A stretch of 64,000 nucleotides of DNA from Clostridium sp. AWRP. GTDB lineage: Bacteria > Bacillota > Clostridia > Clostridiales > Clostridiaceae. The stretch lies in NCBI RefSeq assembly GCF_004006395.2, contig NZ_CP029758.2, forward strand, positions 3,162,001 to 3,226,000, given 5' to 3'. Each line of letters begins with the position of its first letter. Positions within the stretch are counted from its first letter, which is position 1. This document shows positions 1 through 8,731 of the stretch, one piece after another. The notes beneath the pieces are model-generated. The model was not told the origin of the DNA. It searched no databases and worked only from the letters and a program-made list of their open reading frames with translations. The translations under genes and the position numbers were made by a program.

Positions 1-747
1 TATTTCGCATTCATTTCCGTCTAATCCAGCAGAAGCTATTTGAGTTCCAAAATCATCATATAGCTGAAGCTTTAATCCATTTTCTAAATAAATAGGATCC
101 ATGTTCACTTCTTTGTGCACATTAAATATATTCCAAAGTATTACAGGGTCCCAGTTAAAAGATATTATAGCATAGGAATAAAGGTAAAACCTCCTTGTAT
201 CCATCTTATATCCTCTGCTTTCAAATACTTTTGCCTCCTCTACCATAAGCTCAGCAAGAATTCTTCCAAATTGATAATAAGGTTCCATTTTTTCTTCATC
301 CATATATCCAGGTACCTTTTGTATACTCAATCTTTCCAATTCTTCAATAAGAAGTATAAGACATCTTTTAGCTGCCTGTACTCTCTCTACCCTTAAAAAT
401 TTTCTTTTTCCAGCACAAAATGCATTAAAGCCCATGTTATTATCAATAAGTTGATCTAACATAGTAAATAATTCATGCATATTAAACTTAGTATTTGTAT
501 TTATTATAGTTTCAAGGGCCTTAAAATCATAAATTTTTGACAATTTAGAATCCTTAATCAGGTCTTCTGTTACTAATTTTTTAAAAGCACTTGCTAGTTT
601 TTCGTCTTTATCTTTCAAAAATGAAAAATCATTTTTACTGATTTTTAGAACCAATTGTATTAACTCACTTGTAGGATGAAGTCCCAAATTTTTAGTAGCA
701 CCAGCTCCCCATAATACTACTGTTTCTGGCCAATATTTTTCAGGCAT
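1..747 (-). CDS. SIR2-like domain protein, C-terminus cut by window edge
   Basis: The frame is open without a stop from the ATG at 747 to the window edge (249 codons visible). An AGGAGG-type site precedes the start. The N-terminus has VVLWGAGATKNLG (residues 10-22), a glycine-rich nucleotide loop of the kind that opens SIR2-like domains, and ISFNWDP near residues 195-201 resembles the later N-x-D motif of that fold. The rest is mainly helical and charged. SIR2-like proteins bind NAD; many stand-alone bacterial ones are NADases in anti-phage systems, but nothing here proves that role. The downstream partner, if any, lies outside the window. Family assignment rests on two motifs and is moderate; function is inference. 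Confidence 0.55.
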   Translation of the reverse strand, partial: MPEKYWPETVVLWGAGATKNLGLHPTSELIQLVLKISKNDFSFLKDKDEKLASAFKKLVTEDLIKDSKLSKIYDFKALETIINTNTKFNMHELFTMLDQLIDNNMGFNAFCAGKRKFLRVERVQAAKRCLILLIEELERLSIQKVPGYMDEEKMEPYYQFGRILAELMVEEAKVFESRGYKMDTRRFYLYSYAIISFNWDPVILWNIFNVHKEVNMDPIYLENGLKLQLYDDFGTQIASAGLDGNECEI

Positions 748-790
748 AAACCCGTCCCCCTCCTTTAGTTTAATTTTAACTCAACTTTGG

Positions 791-1018
791 CATATATAAA
801 ATTTTGACATAATATAAAAAATTTGCGAAACAATTAATTCACAATGCACGATGCACAGTTTACAATTAAGGATGATTTTCTTCCGTTAAAACTTCAGAAA
901 ATCTAAAATATAGCACCATTGAAGCAAAGCTTCAATAAGCTTTAAATTTAAAATTTTTCGTAGCACAGCGGAGAAAAATCTACCGAAATTGTGAATTGTG
1001 AACTATGAATTGTGAATT
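791..1018. repeat. MITE-like intergenic repeat, copy 1
   Basis: This fills most of the 423-base gap between the SIR2-like gene and the spore-protein gene. A flank at 791-829 (catatataaaattttgaca...) closely matches 5573-5609. Next comes a segment bounded by the inverted repeat aattcacaat (836-845) / attgtgaatt (1009-1018). Its interior shares gatgatttt and aaaaatc-ac words with the second copy. No coding potential is visible. Best read as a decayed miniature inverted-repeat element. Confidence 0.5.
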
Positions 1019-1126
1019 CATTTAGGTCGCAATATTTTTAAACTGCGAAAGTTCATATTTTAATTAATTACTATTTTCAAATATACATACATTATACCAC
1101 TGCAAAACCTTTCATATAAAAATTAA

Positions 1127-1150
1127 CCGGGAGATTTTTCAATCGCCCGG
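1127..1150 (-). terminator. Intrinsic terminator of the spore-protein gene
   Basis: The inverted repeat CCGGG...CCCGG lies 20 bases past the stop codon of the gene at 1171-1368. It is flanked by T-rich and A-rich DNA on both sides, so it could stop transcription in either direction. Confidence 0.7.
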
Positions 1151-1170
1151 TCTATTTTTTAATATTTATT

Positions 1171-1368
1171 CTACTTTAAATTCTGTTCGTAGGATTCTAT
1201 CATCCTTTTTACCATCTGTCCTCCTACTGATCCAGCTTCCCTTGCTGTAATATCACCATTATATCCATCTTTTAAATCTACTCCAACTTCTCTAGCTGCT
1301 TCCATTTTAAATCTATCCAGACCTTCTTTTGCTTCTGGAACTAATGATTTATTACTTCTACTTGACAT
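1171..1368 (-). CDS. Alpha/beta-type small acid-soluble spore protein
   Basis: This 65-residue protein is of the family that coats and protects DNA in dormant spores and is degraded by the GPR protease at germination. It shows the family's two conserved blocks: LDRFKMEAAREVGV (18-31), containing the GPR cleavage region, and GDITAREAGSVGGQMVKRMI (38-57). The length is typical. AAAGGGGGA sits 7 bases before the ATG. It stands alone with its own terminator. Expression is expected in the forespore under SigG, but I did not define a promoter. Confidence 0.95.
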   Translation of the reverse strand: MSSRSNKSLVPEAKEGLDRFKMEAAREVGVDLKDGYNGDITAREAGSVGGQMVKRMIESYEQNLK

Positions 1369-1482
1369 AATTAATTCCCCCTTTAGGATTTTGATAGATT
1401 TTTATTGAAGTACTTATTAGTTGTGTATTTAAATTTTGTGCAATTTTAAAATTAATACTCTATTGAATTAATAACAAAAAAG

Positions 1483-3516
1483 TTAAATTTTAAATTTGTT
1501 TATAATATTCTGCAGATTATCTGCACTCTTTTTATTATCTTCAGCAGTAGATTTTATATCACTTAATTTTTCATTTATACTACTTGCCTTACTAGCTATT
1601 TCAGTGACACCTCTAGCACCATCACTCACAGTATTAGCTACTTCTCCTATGGCATTAGTTATTCCTTCAATAGAAGAGCTTAGTTCTTCTGCTACAGCGC
1701 TAAAGTCAGTCATGAAATCGTTTACCATTTCAGCATCCTCATTATATTGGTTACCAGTTTTCACTAATTTAGCATAATCATTTAAAACAGTTTCATTAAT
1801 AAAATTAAGAATTTTTGAAGAACTATTTGATAAATTTTCTACTGCTTCTGTAACTTTACCAACTACAATTTGAATATTACTAGCTGTTGTAGAAGATTCT
1901 TCAGCTAGTTTACGAACTTCTTCAGCTACTACAGCAAAGCCTTTACCAGCCTCACCAGCCCTAGCTGCTTCTATAGAAGCATTTAGCGCAAGTAAATTAG
2001 TTTGATCTGTTATTGAAAGTATATCAATGGAGAGGGAATTTATCTCTTCTATAGATTTAGACTTTTCAATAGCCTTTTCCAAATCACTTTTCACTACTGT
2101 ATATATTTCATTAGTACTTTCATTCGATCTAACAGCATCATGTTTTAGATTTTCTGCTCTCTGTGCAATACTATTAGCATTAACTGAACCATCTGTAGCT
2201 TTTTTAGCCATAGAATTCACTGCCCCACTCATTTCATCAGAAGATGCTGAAACTTCCTCTACAGTAGCTGCATTTTGCTGCATACCTGCTGAAAGATTTT
2301 CACTTTCTGATGCAGTTTCTTGAGCATACCCTTTTAATTCAACAATTAAATTTTCAACCATAACCGCATTAGAACTTATTGTGCCTGAAGCTTCTTTCAT
2401 ATTTTCAACCATTTCCCTCAATACTTTTCTCATGTTTGCTATAGCACGAGACATTGTTCCAACTTCATCATTATATTTGTATAGTTTTTCAAAACTTTTA
2501 TCATTTTTCAAATCTAATTTAGCTGTTCTATTTATAAGATCAACTATTTTTATAATAGGATTTGTAATTTTTAATGAAAATACATAACCTATTACTATTG
2601 CTATAATTGACAGCACCATTGCTATAAGTATTATAACATAAGTTGTAGCTCTTATATCTTTCAGCATATCTGACCTGTCAGCAGTTATTACTATAACCCA
2701 GTTTGTTTCAGGTATAACTGTATAACCTGCTATTTTATCCACTTTGTTAAAAACATATTTCACTAAACCTTCTTTTATACTTTCACCTCTATTTAATTTA
2801 TCATATATAGTTTTAAGTTCATCAATATCTGGGTCTTTTCCTATTTTTTCTTTAACAGGATGGTAAATTATTTTACCTTTGTTATCCATCAAGAAACTGT
2901 AACTAGATGAAAAATCCCTCATTTTGACGCCCGTTAAATATTTTGAAAAACTATTTGCATATATGGCCATTCCAACATATCCCAAAATTTGATCATTTAC
3001 TTTAATTGGATTTGTAAAAACTACTATAGGTTTGCTACTTATTTTTGATAGAACCATTTCACTTATAGAACTTTTACCTTCAAGTGTAGGCTTATTATAG
3101 GATCTATCACTTAAACTTTTACCTATGCCGCTTTTGTCACTATCTGAAATTATATTTCCTTTAGCATCTGCTAAAAATGCTTGCTCAAGATTTTTAGCTT
3201 CTTTTACATAGTCCTGTAAAGCTAAATTCATATCCTGTTGTTGTTTATTAAAATCTTCACTGTTCGGAGAATCTTTATTTACCTGTACTAAATTTTTAAC
3301 TACATTTTTTTCTGAAAAAATTCTAGCTGCTAAAGCTTCTTTTTCTATTATTACACTTATGGTTTCTGAAGCGCTTCCAGCTATTCCTAGTATTTCACTA
3401 TTAGTTTTCTGTTCCACTATGGTGCTAGTTCGATTGCTAACAAAGAAAGTTGTTATGACCATTAGAACAACAATAACAGCTGCTATTAGTACTGGTATTT
3501 TTCTTTTTATAGACAT
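1483..3516 (-). CDS. Methyl-accepting chemotaxis protein with dCache-type sensor
   Basis: This is a membrane chemoreceptor of 677 residues. The order is: N-terminal membrane segment (about 7-27), a long extracytoplasmic sensor with Cache-like features such as SYSFLMDNKGKIIYHP (about 35-285), a second membrane segment (about 290-315), a HAMP linker, and a coiled-coil signalling domain. The hairpin tip has the invariant ITDQTNLLALNASIEAARAG at about 505-525. The domain would bind CheA/CheW in a chemoreceptor array. The ligand is unknown; Cache sensors of this class often bind amino acids or small carboxylates. It is monocistronic, with no che genes nearby, and has an unusual palindrome upstream. 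Confidence 0.93.
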   Translation of the reverse strand: MSIKRKIPVLIAAVIVVLMVITTFFVSNRTSTIVEQKTNSEILGIAGSASETISVIIEKEALAARIFSEKNVVKNLVQVNKDSPNSEDFNKQQQDMNLALQDYVKEAKNLEQAFLADAKGNIISDSDKSGIGKSLSDRSYNKPTLEGKSSISEMVLSKISSKPIVVFTNPIKVNDQILGYVGMAIYANSFSKYLTGVKMRDFSSSYSFLMDNKGKIIYHPVKEKIGKDPDIDELKTIYDKLNRGESIKEGLVKYVFNKVDKIAGYTVIPETNWVIVITADRSDMLKDIRATTYVIILIAMVLSIIAIVIGYVFSLKITNPIIKIVDLINRTAKLDLKNDKSFEKLYKYNDEVGTMSRAIANMRKVLREMVENMKEASGTISSNAVMVENLIVELKGYAQETASESENLSAGMQQNAATVEEVSASSDEMSGAVNSMAKKATDGSVNANSIAQRAENLKHDAVRSNESTNEIYTVVKSDLEKAIEKSKSIEEINSLSIDILSITDQTNLLALNASIEAARAGEAGKGFAVVAEEVRKLAEESSTTASNIQIVVGKVTEAVENLSNSSSKILNFINETVLNDYAKLVKTGNQYNEDAEMVNDFMTDFSAVAEELSSSIEGITNAIGEVANTVSDGARGVTEIASKASSINEKLSDIKSTAEDNKKSADNLQNIINKFKI

Positions 3517-3561
3517 AATAATCCCCTTTCCTATTTGAATCTATTAATTCTATTTTCGTAT

Positions 3562-3605
3562 ATTTAAGTTTTAAATTTAATATGATTTAAATTTAAAACT
3601 TAAAT
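3562..3605. repeat. 18-bp perfect palindrome upstream of the chemoreceptor gene
   Basis: The arms atttaagttttaaattta (3562-3579) and taaatttaaaacttaaat (3588-3605) are perfectly complementary around 8 bases, and lie 46 bases upstream of the receptor start codon. There is no T-tract, so it is not a clear terminator. It may be an operator or simply a cruciform-prone AT palindrome. Confidence 0.5.
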
Positions 3606-3740
3606 ATTTAAAATATTTTACAAAAATATTCTAGATAGAAAAAGAGAAGTTATATAAAAACACCTACAACTAAGTATTATCATACAACTTCTCTTAAATA
3701 AGATAAACTATAAAATATGTTCTGTGAAAATTATAAATTC

Positions 3741-3922
3741 TTAAATAACTTTTGGTTTCATAGCAAGTACACTTGCAAGTGCAATTCTCTTCTTTTGTCC
3801 ACCACTTAAATTGTGAGGGCTTTTATCTTCATACCCTGACATTCCCACTGTTTTTAAAGTCCACTCTATAGTATCTTCTAGTTTTTCCATTAATGTCCAT
3901 ATTTAAAAGTCCATAAGCAATT
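3741..3922 (-). pseudogene. Remnant of an ECF/cobalt-type ABC transporter ATPase (CbiO/EcfA-like)
   Basis: Translation of 3890-3741 gives a 49-residue piece with TLKTVGMSGYEDKSPHNLSG followed by GQKKRIALASVLAMKPKVI and then a stop. This is the ABC signature (LSGGQ) region of an EcfA/CbiO ATPase, broken just before the Walker B aspartate. Just upstream, in another frame, IAYGLLNMD (about 3922-3896) matches the segment that precedes it in intact homologues, so there is also a frameshift. Walker A and the C-terminus are missing. It is a decayed fragment, not a functional gene. Confidence 0.75.
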
Positions 3923-4034
3923 TTCTTACAATATTTCTTTCATTTCAAGTATATGCCTTAATGACTTACAATTTGTAATTTGAAAAAACTATTTGAAGTA
4001 TAAGTTATATTTTTTACTTAGAAACATCATGAAT

Positions 4035-5534
4035 TTAGTTTTCATACATAAAATAAGCAATAGCATCTTTTAATACTGTAGCAAAATCCACATTTCTCTT
4101 ATGATAAGCATTTCCTCCATACTCATTTCCCTGGTTATCACATATATAAGCATAATCATAACTTTTTGGATCACACCACTTCATAAAAGTATAGGTATGG
4201 CTTGGACCATTCGTTGTAAAGCATATATCTCCAGGTCGAAGTTGTGCTAAATCCTTACACTTAGTCCACCCTCTTTGTAAAAGCTGTGATGTAAGCCCCA
4301 CAGTATTACATACCGACTCTGGCAAATCAGTAAGCCCTGATCTTCTCAAAGCTTCACTTTGAAAATATACACAGTTATTGCTTGTGTCACCACCGTGAAG
4401 TTCAATAGCTCTGTTTAAAACTGATTGTCTATGATCTTCATCGCTAAGATAATTATAAAGATTTTTCTGCAGCTCAGAATGGGAAGCAGAAGTATCTGTT
4501 GGTGTAGTTGGCTCAGGTGATGGGTCAACTGGTACTGGCTGCGGTTGTGGTGATGGTTGAGGATTGTCCGACATTTTGCTATTTGTCAAAGTTGCTACTA
4601 CGTCTCCAGTTATACCAGCCTCACCTCCAAATACATATAACTTGCTAAAGCTTTTGTTCTCTATAAAACATTGTGTTACAGGAGCTATACTGCTTCCTAC
4701 TAAAACTATCGGATTTGAATTTAATGCAGCCAAAGCTGATCCGCTTAGTGCATCTGCAAAGTCTTCTGAATAAGCCAGACAAATCGAACTAAAATCAAAT
4801 TTATCAGAAAAAGCATTTATTATATTTATATTTCTTTCGTATTTATCGCTGCCAGAAATCCTCTTAACATTTGGAAATTTGGAAGACACATAATTACTTA
4901 TTATGTCTTGTCCACCCAATACATAGGTTACTGGTATATTTTTATTTTCTACCAATTGACTTACTGAATCTGGTACTGAATCCTTTGGAACTAATATAAT
5001 TGGCATTTGCAATTTTGCAGCTATAGAAGCTATAGAAAGTGCATCAGTATAATCACTATCTGTAGTTAAAATTATTCCATTAGATGTCCCTATTTGATTT
5101 GCCACTGATACAGAGGTCTCAGTTCTGTTAAGTCCAGAAAATCTTTCAGTTGATATATTCATCCCATGAAGCTCATCCTCAACTTCATTGCTTATAACTC
5201 CAGTGCCTCCTACAATAAAAACTTGTTTAACACTTAATCTCTTTATTTGCTCAATTGTAGTATTCTCTAATTTATCACTGCCATTTAAAAGTATTGGTGC
5301 ATTATATTTTTTAGCTAAGGTTGACGCGCTTAAAGCATCTGGAAAGTTATATCCATTCACAATAACTGCATAGTTGGAATTCTTCCAACCCTGGTTTACT
5401 ATTTGTGAACAGGTTTCATATCTATCTTGTCCACCTAATCTTATAGATTCCGGTGAAGCAGCACTAACTTTCACACCAAAAAATATAAATACAAACATAA
5501 AAACAGAAAGTAAACTAATTAATTTTTTTCTCAT
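4035..5534 (-). CDS. Secreted CWB2-repeat protein with C-terminal cysteine-peptidase-like domain
   Basis: A signal peptide (about 1-26, ending VSAA) is followed by three CWB2 repeats (about 30-320), recognisable by RLGGQDRYET, FPDALSAS and IVGGTGVIS. Such repeats anchor proteins to clostridial cell-wall polymers. A Pro-rich linker (about 330-350) leads to a domain of about 140 residues with NNCVYFQSEALRR (Cys near 387) and GPSHTYTFMKW (His near 444), the pattern of NlpC/P60- or CHAP-like cysteine hydrolases. Likely a surface-attached peptidoglycan hydrolase or amidase. The anchoring half is clear; the catalytic half is inferred from residue pattern. Confidence 0.8.
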   Translation of the reverse strand: MRKKLISLLSVFMFVFIFFGVKVSAASPESIRLGGQDRYETCSQIVNQGWKNSNYAVIVNGYNFPDALSASTLAKKYNAPILLNGSDKLENTTIEQIKRLSVKQVFIVGGTGVISNEVEDELHGMNISTERFSGLNRTETSVSVANQIGTSNGIILTTDSDYTDALSIASIAAKLQMPIILVPKDSVPDSVSQLVENKNIPVTYVLGGQDIISNYVSSKFPNVKRISGSDKYERNINIINAFSDKFDFSSICLAYSEDFADALSGSALAALNSNPIVLVGSSIAPVTQCFIENKSFSKLYVFGGEAGITGDVVATLTNSKMSDNPQPSPQPQPVPVDPSPEPTTPTDTSASHSELQKNLYNYLSDEDHRQSVLNRAIELHGGDTSNNCVYFQSEALRRSGLTDLPESVCNTVGLTSQLLQRGWTKCKDLAQLRPGDICFTTNGPSHTYTFMKWCDPKSYDYAYICDNQGNEYGGNAYHKRNVDFATVLKDAIAYFMYEN

Positions 5535-5572
5535 ATGTACACCCCTTATTATTTAAGTAATTGGCTTCCACG

Positions 5573-5725
5573 CATACAAAATTTTGACTTAATATGAAAA
5601 CTTTGTGAATCACACCTTGCAAGTTAAGAATTAATAACGAAAAATTAATAGTGAAAGATGATTTTTTGTAGTATAACGAAAAAAATCCACATTAACTATT
5701 AATTCTTCATTCTTAACTATTAATT
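5573..5725. repeat. MITE-like intergenic repeat, copy 2
   Basis: The flank 5573-5609 (catacaaaattttgactt...) matches 791-829. The following segment has imperfect inverted ends, agttaagaattaat near 5622 against attaattcttcattcttaact near 5697-5717, and the interior words gatgatttttt and aaaaaatccac also found in copy 1. It fills the gap between the CWB2 gene and the DUF503 gene. Confidence 0.5.
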
Positions 5726-5735
5726 AAATGCTGCC

Positions 5736-6026
5736 TCATATACCTTCAACATCTTCTTTTTGAATATCTATTATTTCTGCGTCAGTATTGTTTTCTACAA
5801 AAGTTATGATATTTTCCATTGTTGAATCTACTTGTGCAGAAGTTCCACATATTCCTGCAGCTCCTATAACTATCATTTGATGAACATCCTGTTCATCAAC
5901 TTCTGCCACAGATACGTTAAACTTATTTTTTAACTTTTGAACTATGCTTTTTACTACCATTCTTTTTTCTTTTAATGAATGAACCCAGGACGCTCTCAAG
6001 GTAATTTTCATAAGCAATATTTTCAT
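5736..6026 (-). CDS. DUF503 (YlxP-like) protein
   Basis: This is a small (96-residue) protein of the DUF503 family: it starts MKILLMKITLRASWVHSLKE and ends with a conserved ferredoxin-like alpha/beta pattern. I chose the ATG at 6026, preceded by GATGGTGAA, over the longer frame from 6080, because family members start with this strand. The family is common in Firmicutes (next to rbfA/infB in Bacillus) without a settled function. Here it is the last gene of the hydrogenase run, 131 bases after the HypA-like gene. It may belong to that operon or simply follow it. Confidence 0.8.
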   Translation of the reverse strand: MKILLMKITLRASWVHSLKEKRMVVKSIVQKLKNKFNVSVAEVDEQDVHQMIVIGAAGICGTSAQVDSTMENIITFVENNTDAEIIDIQKEDVEGI

Positions 6027-6157
6027 ATGTTTCACCATCTTTTCATTATAAGTATAATTTGCTTTCTGTTTTCCTGTCAACTTTTGATTATAGAAATAGT
6101 TTTACAATAACACAAATAACCTTTTTAATTATGCCGTCCAAATCCATAATATCATTT

Positions 6158-6424
6158 CTACTTTTCATCTTCACATTGGTAACCTTCTATATTTTTAATT
6201 ATTGCCATTTGATCAGGTAAATTTTCAATTTGAATTTTAACTTCTGTTAATTCATCAGTTATATCTTCATTATAGTTTCTTAAATAATCATAAAGATTAG
6301 ATGTATTAACATGGCTGCAACTATTTACAGCTATAACTACCTTACTTATCTTTGAAATCTTATTTAAACTGCAGCATTCGTTTAAAGCTCTGGATATTTT
6401 ACTCAACAAAATCATATCGTGCAT
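6158..6424 (-). CDS. HypA-like hydrogenase nickel-insertion protein, short form
   Basis: 88 residues starting MHDMILLSKI. HypA nickel chaperones start with MHE/MHD, whose His2 binds Ni, and share the following helix and the strand seen here as KISKVVIAVNSCSHV. The C-terminal half of normal HypA (about 115 residues) carries a CxxC...CxxC zinc site; this protein ends before that region and has only scattered cysteines. It lies in the hydrogenase operon, which supports a maturation role. Either a reduced HypA or a diverged relative. GGGG precedes the start by about 10 bases. Confidence 0.5.
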   Translation of the reverse strand: MHDMILLSKISRALNECCSLNKISKISKVVIAVNSCSHVNTSNLYDYLRNYNEDITDELTEVKIQIENLPDQMAIIKNIEGYQCEDEK

Positions 6425-6457
6425 TTATTATTTACCCCTTTTTTAACTAATTTATTA

Positions 6458-6871
6458 TTAAATCCTTAGCCTTCCCACTTTAGGTAGGCCATTTAATATC
6501 TTTGTTTCTCCACTGTGACATGCGTTAAATTGTAAAGTTAAGTCTTTTCCAGCATACAGACCAAAATGCGTCCCTCCACCCCATACTGGAGACAAACTCA
6601 CATCATACACTATTCCATTTACAGCAATATACGCCGGAAAACCACCGGCACCATTGTATTTCGAGAGTTCTTCCAAAGTAAATTGTTTTTCCTGTCTTAC
6701 TATATCTTTGTTCATTACATTCATTAGTTTTTCTAATTCCCCTATTTGAATATTCGTAAGATGTCTATAATGACTTTTTATAAAAGGACACACAGCAAAC
6801 ATACTACTTTTCTTATAAAAAGTTATTTTTTGCCTAATTGTCTTCAGCTTTTTCATTAAATAGAAATCCAA
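6458..6871 (-). CDS. Cytochrome b5-like heme-binding domain protein
   Basis: 137 residues. The C-terminal half (about 60-137) is a bacterial cytochrome-b5-like domain: QFTLEELSKYNGAGGFPAYI, then VNGIVYDVS, then WGGGTHFGLYAGKDLT. The THFG and ACHSGE histidines are candidate heme ligands. The N-terminal half is basic and helical with no signal peptide. The start is a TTG at 6871, placed by GGGGAGG eight bases upstream and immediately after the maturation-protease stop codon. Position inside a [NiFe] hydrogenase operon suggests an electron carrier or heme partner, which is inference. Confidence 0.72.
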   Translation of the reverse strand: MDFYLMKKLKTIRQKITFYKKSSMFAVCPFIKSHYRHLTNIQIGELEKLMNVMNKDIVRQEKQFTLEELSKYNGAGGFPAYIAVNGIVYDVSLSPVWGGGTHFGLYAGKDLTLQFNACHSGETKILNGLPKVGRLRI

Positions 6872-7336
6872 CTATTTTTCCTCCCCTGCTCTATCATTCA
6901 ATCTCAGAAAAATATTTTTCAATACATCTTTTGAAATAGCCTTAAGCTTATTCTGTAAGTTATCACTAAGTCCCAATTTAAAGCTTATACTAGCTGCTTC
7001 AATTTCAATAATAAATCCAGTTAAGGATTTGTAATAAACTCCTATCAAATCTATGAAGCTATAGCTGTGCTGAGTATAATATTTCTTTTTACACTTATAA
7101 TCTTGTAAGCTGGCAACTGTTATCGTACCTGGAACTTTTCCATTATAAGAAGCATCTATTATAAATATAAAATCACCATCTTTTACTTGGGAAATGCAAT
7201 ATTCAGCATCTGTTTCTCCAATTATAGATTCAATATGATTATGTGCAAGTTCCTCTTCTATATTTTCCAGAATCTTAATTCCAATGCCGTCGTCTTCCAT
7301 TAATATATTCCCTAAAGCAATAACTTTTGCTTTCAT
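6872..7336 (-). CDS. Hydrogenase maturation endopeptidase (HyaD/HycI family)
   Basis: This protease trims the C-terminus of the [NiFe] hydrogenase large subunit after nickel insertion. The family pattern is complete: ALGNILMEDDGIGIK (7-21), with the metal-binding Glu/Asp, FIIDAS near 58-63, and YTQHSYSF near 88-95 (His ligand). 154 residues is the usual length. Its ATG overlaps the large-subunit stop by 4 bases (ATGA), implying translational coupling, and its presumed substrate is encoded just upstream. Confidence 0.9.
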   Translation of the reverse strand: MKAKVIALGNILMEDDGIGIKILENIEEELAHNHIESIIGETDAEYCISQVKDGDFIFIIDASYNGKVPGTITVASLQDYKCKKKYYTQHSYSFIDLIGVYYKSLTGFIIEIEAASISFKLGLSDNLQNKLKAISKDVLKNIFLRLNDRAGEEK

Positions 7337-8718
7337 ACTATAACCTGTACATCTACTGGTTCATATTTATCACTTATCAAATGAGTTGCACAGGAAACAC
7401 AAGGATCAAAGGATCTCATAATTCTCCCAACTTCTATAGGCTGTTTTATATTTTTTATTTTCGTTCCAACTAAAGATTTTTCTCCAATTCCAGGTGCACC
7501 TGATTGATTCCTTGGTCCCATATTCCACACTGTAGGAGTTATAATATTGTAATGCTTTATAAATTTATCTTCTATACTTATCCAGTGTCCTAAAGATCCT
7601 CTAGTTGTGTCAATTAATCCTTCACCAAATGCTTTATCTGGGATTTCATATACTCTTTGCTTTGATGGAATCAACTGAATCCTATCTGCAAGTCCTTGCA
7701 TAATTTCTAAAATCTTTTTTGTTTCAAGTACTCTGGCAACATTTCTATCCATACAGGAACTTCCTCCAGTATACTCACCTGAAAGTATCAATCTTGCTAG
7801 AGGTCCTACTTCCATAGAATAGCCATCATAGGTTGGCGATTTTATAAAGCTGTAACCTGTTTCTTTAGATAAATTTATCGTTTCATCATCGCTTGTATAC
7901 CAGGTGTGGAGTATGTTTTCCGTAATTTTATTACTATTGAAATTATACTTTCGTCCATTTATTAATACAGAAGGCCCTACATAACTTATCTCAGGATCAG
8001 CATACTTGTCAAAAATTCCATAAGTCATAAAGTTTCCATAAGCTCCTCCCATTTTAAAATAATCAGCATAGTATTTTGAAATTATATTCATGTCCTCTAA
8101 CATAACACTACTTACAAATTTATTAATTTGAGAAATAATAGATTTAACTTTTGTGAGTTTATATGAATCTATATTTATGGTAACTCCTCCAACAAAAATT
8201 CCATGATTATGGGGAGCTTTTCCTCCAAGGGTAGCCAGCCCTTCATGGGCTAACCTGCTGTATTTAATACTTTCAATATAATCTCCACTTATCTTTTTAT
8301 TTAGGTTATAAGGCAATCTATAATCTTCATATTGATCTGAAGAAAGAGGATTTACATCGGGCATCTTTACATAACTTGGTATGGTCAAATTATAAAAATG
8401 TCTTATATGATTTTGTATAAATTCAAAACCATGTATTAAATTACGCATATACGAATCATTTACACTAATTTTTATCTTCAAAGCATCTTCAAGAGCTACC
8501 GCAGCTGCAACAGCATGAGCTGTTGAACATATTCCACAAATTCTTTCTGTAAAATATACTGCATCCAGCGGCTCTCTGTTCTTTAACATTTTTTCAAATC
8601 CTCTAAAAAGCAATCCACTAGTTTCAGCATCTACTATAATGTTTTTTTCTACTTGCACTTTAGTTTCCAAAAAACCGCTTATTCTCGTAATTGGATCAAT
8701 TGTAATTTTCTTTTTCAT
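7333..8718 (-). CDS. [NiFe] hydrogenase large (catalytic) subunit
   Basis: 461 residues. The four cysteines of the Ni-Fe site are in RICGICSTAH (about 59-68) and DPCVSCATH near the C-terminus. The peptide after the terminal His, LISDKYEPVDVQVIV, is the tail expected to be removed by the protease encoded next. The start MKKKITIDPITRISG is canonical and follows TAAGGAGG. No Sec/Tat signal is present, so it is cytosolic. The partner small subunit is encoded 13 bases upstream. Shorter than cyanobacterial HupL (about 530). Confidence 0.95.
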   Translation of the reverse strand: MKKKITIDPITRISGFLETKVQVEKNIIVDAETSGLLFRGFEKMLKNREPLDAVYFTERICGICSTAHAVAAAVALEDALKIKISVNDSYMRNLIHGFEFIQNHIRHFYNLTIPSYVKMPDVNPLSSDQYEDYRLPYNLNKKISGDYIESIKYSRLAHEGLATLGGKAPHNHGIFVGGVTINIDSYKLTKVKSIISQINKFVSSVMLEDMNIISKYYADYFKMGGAYGNFMTYGIFDKYADPEISYVGPSVLINGRKYNFNSNKITENILHTWYTSDDETINLSKETGYSFIKSPTYDGYSMEVGPLARLILSGEYTGGSSCMDRNVARVLETKKILEIMQGLADRIQLIPSKQRVYEIPDKAFGEGLIDTTRGSLGHWISIEDKFIKHYNIITPTVWNMGPRNQSGAPGIGEKSLVGTKIKNIKQPIEVGRIMRSFDPCVSCATHLISDKYEPVDVQVIV

Positions 8719-8731
8719 AGCATCCTCCTTA

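Noticed and set aside
115..396. Plus-strand ORF of 93 codons at the window start
   Set aside because: It lies antisense to the open SIR2-like frame, has no ribosome site and a biased, low-complexity composition.
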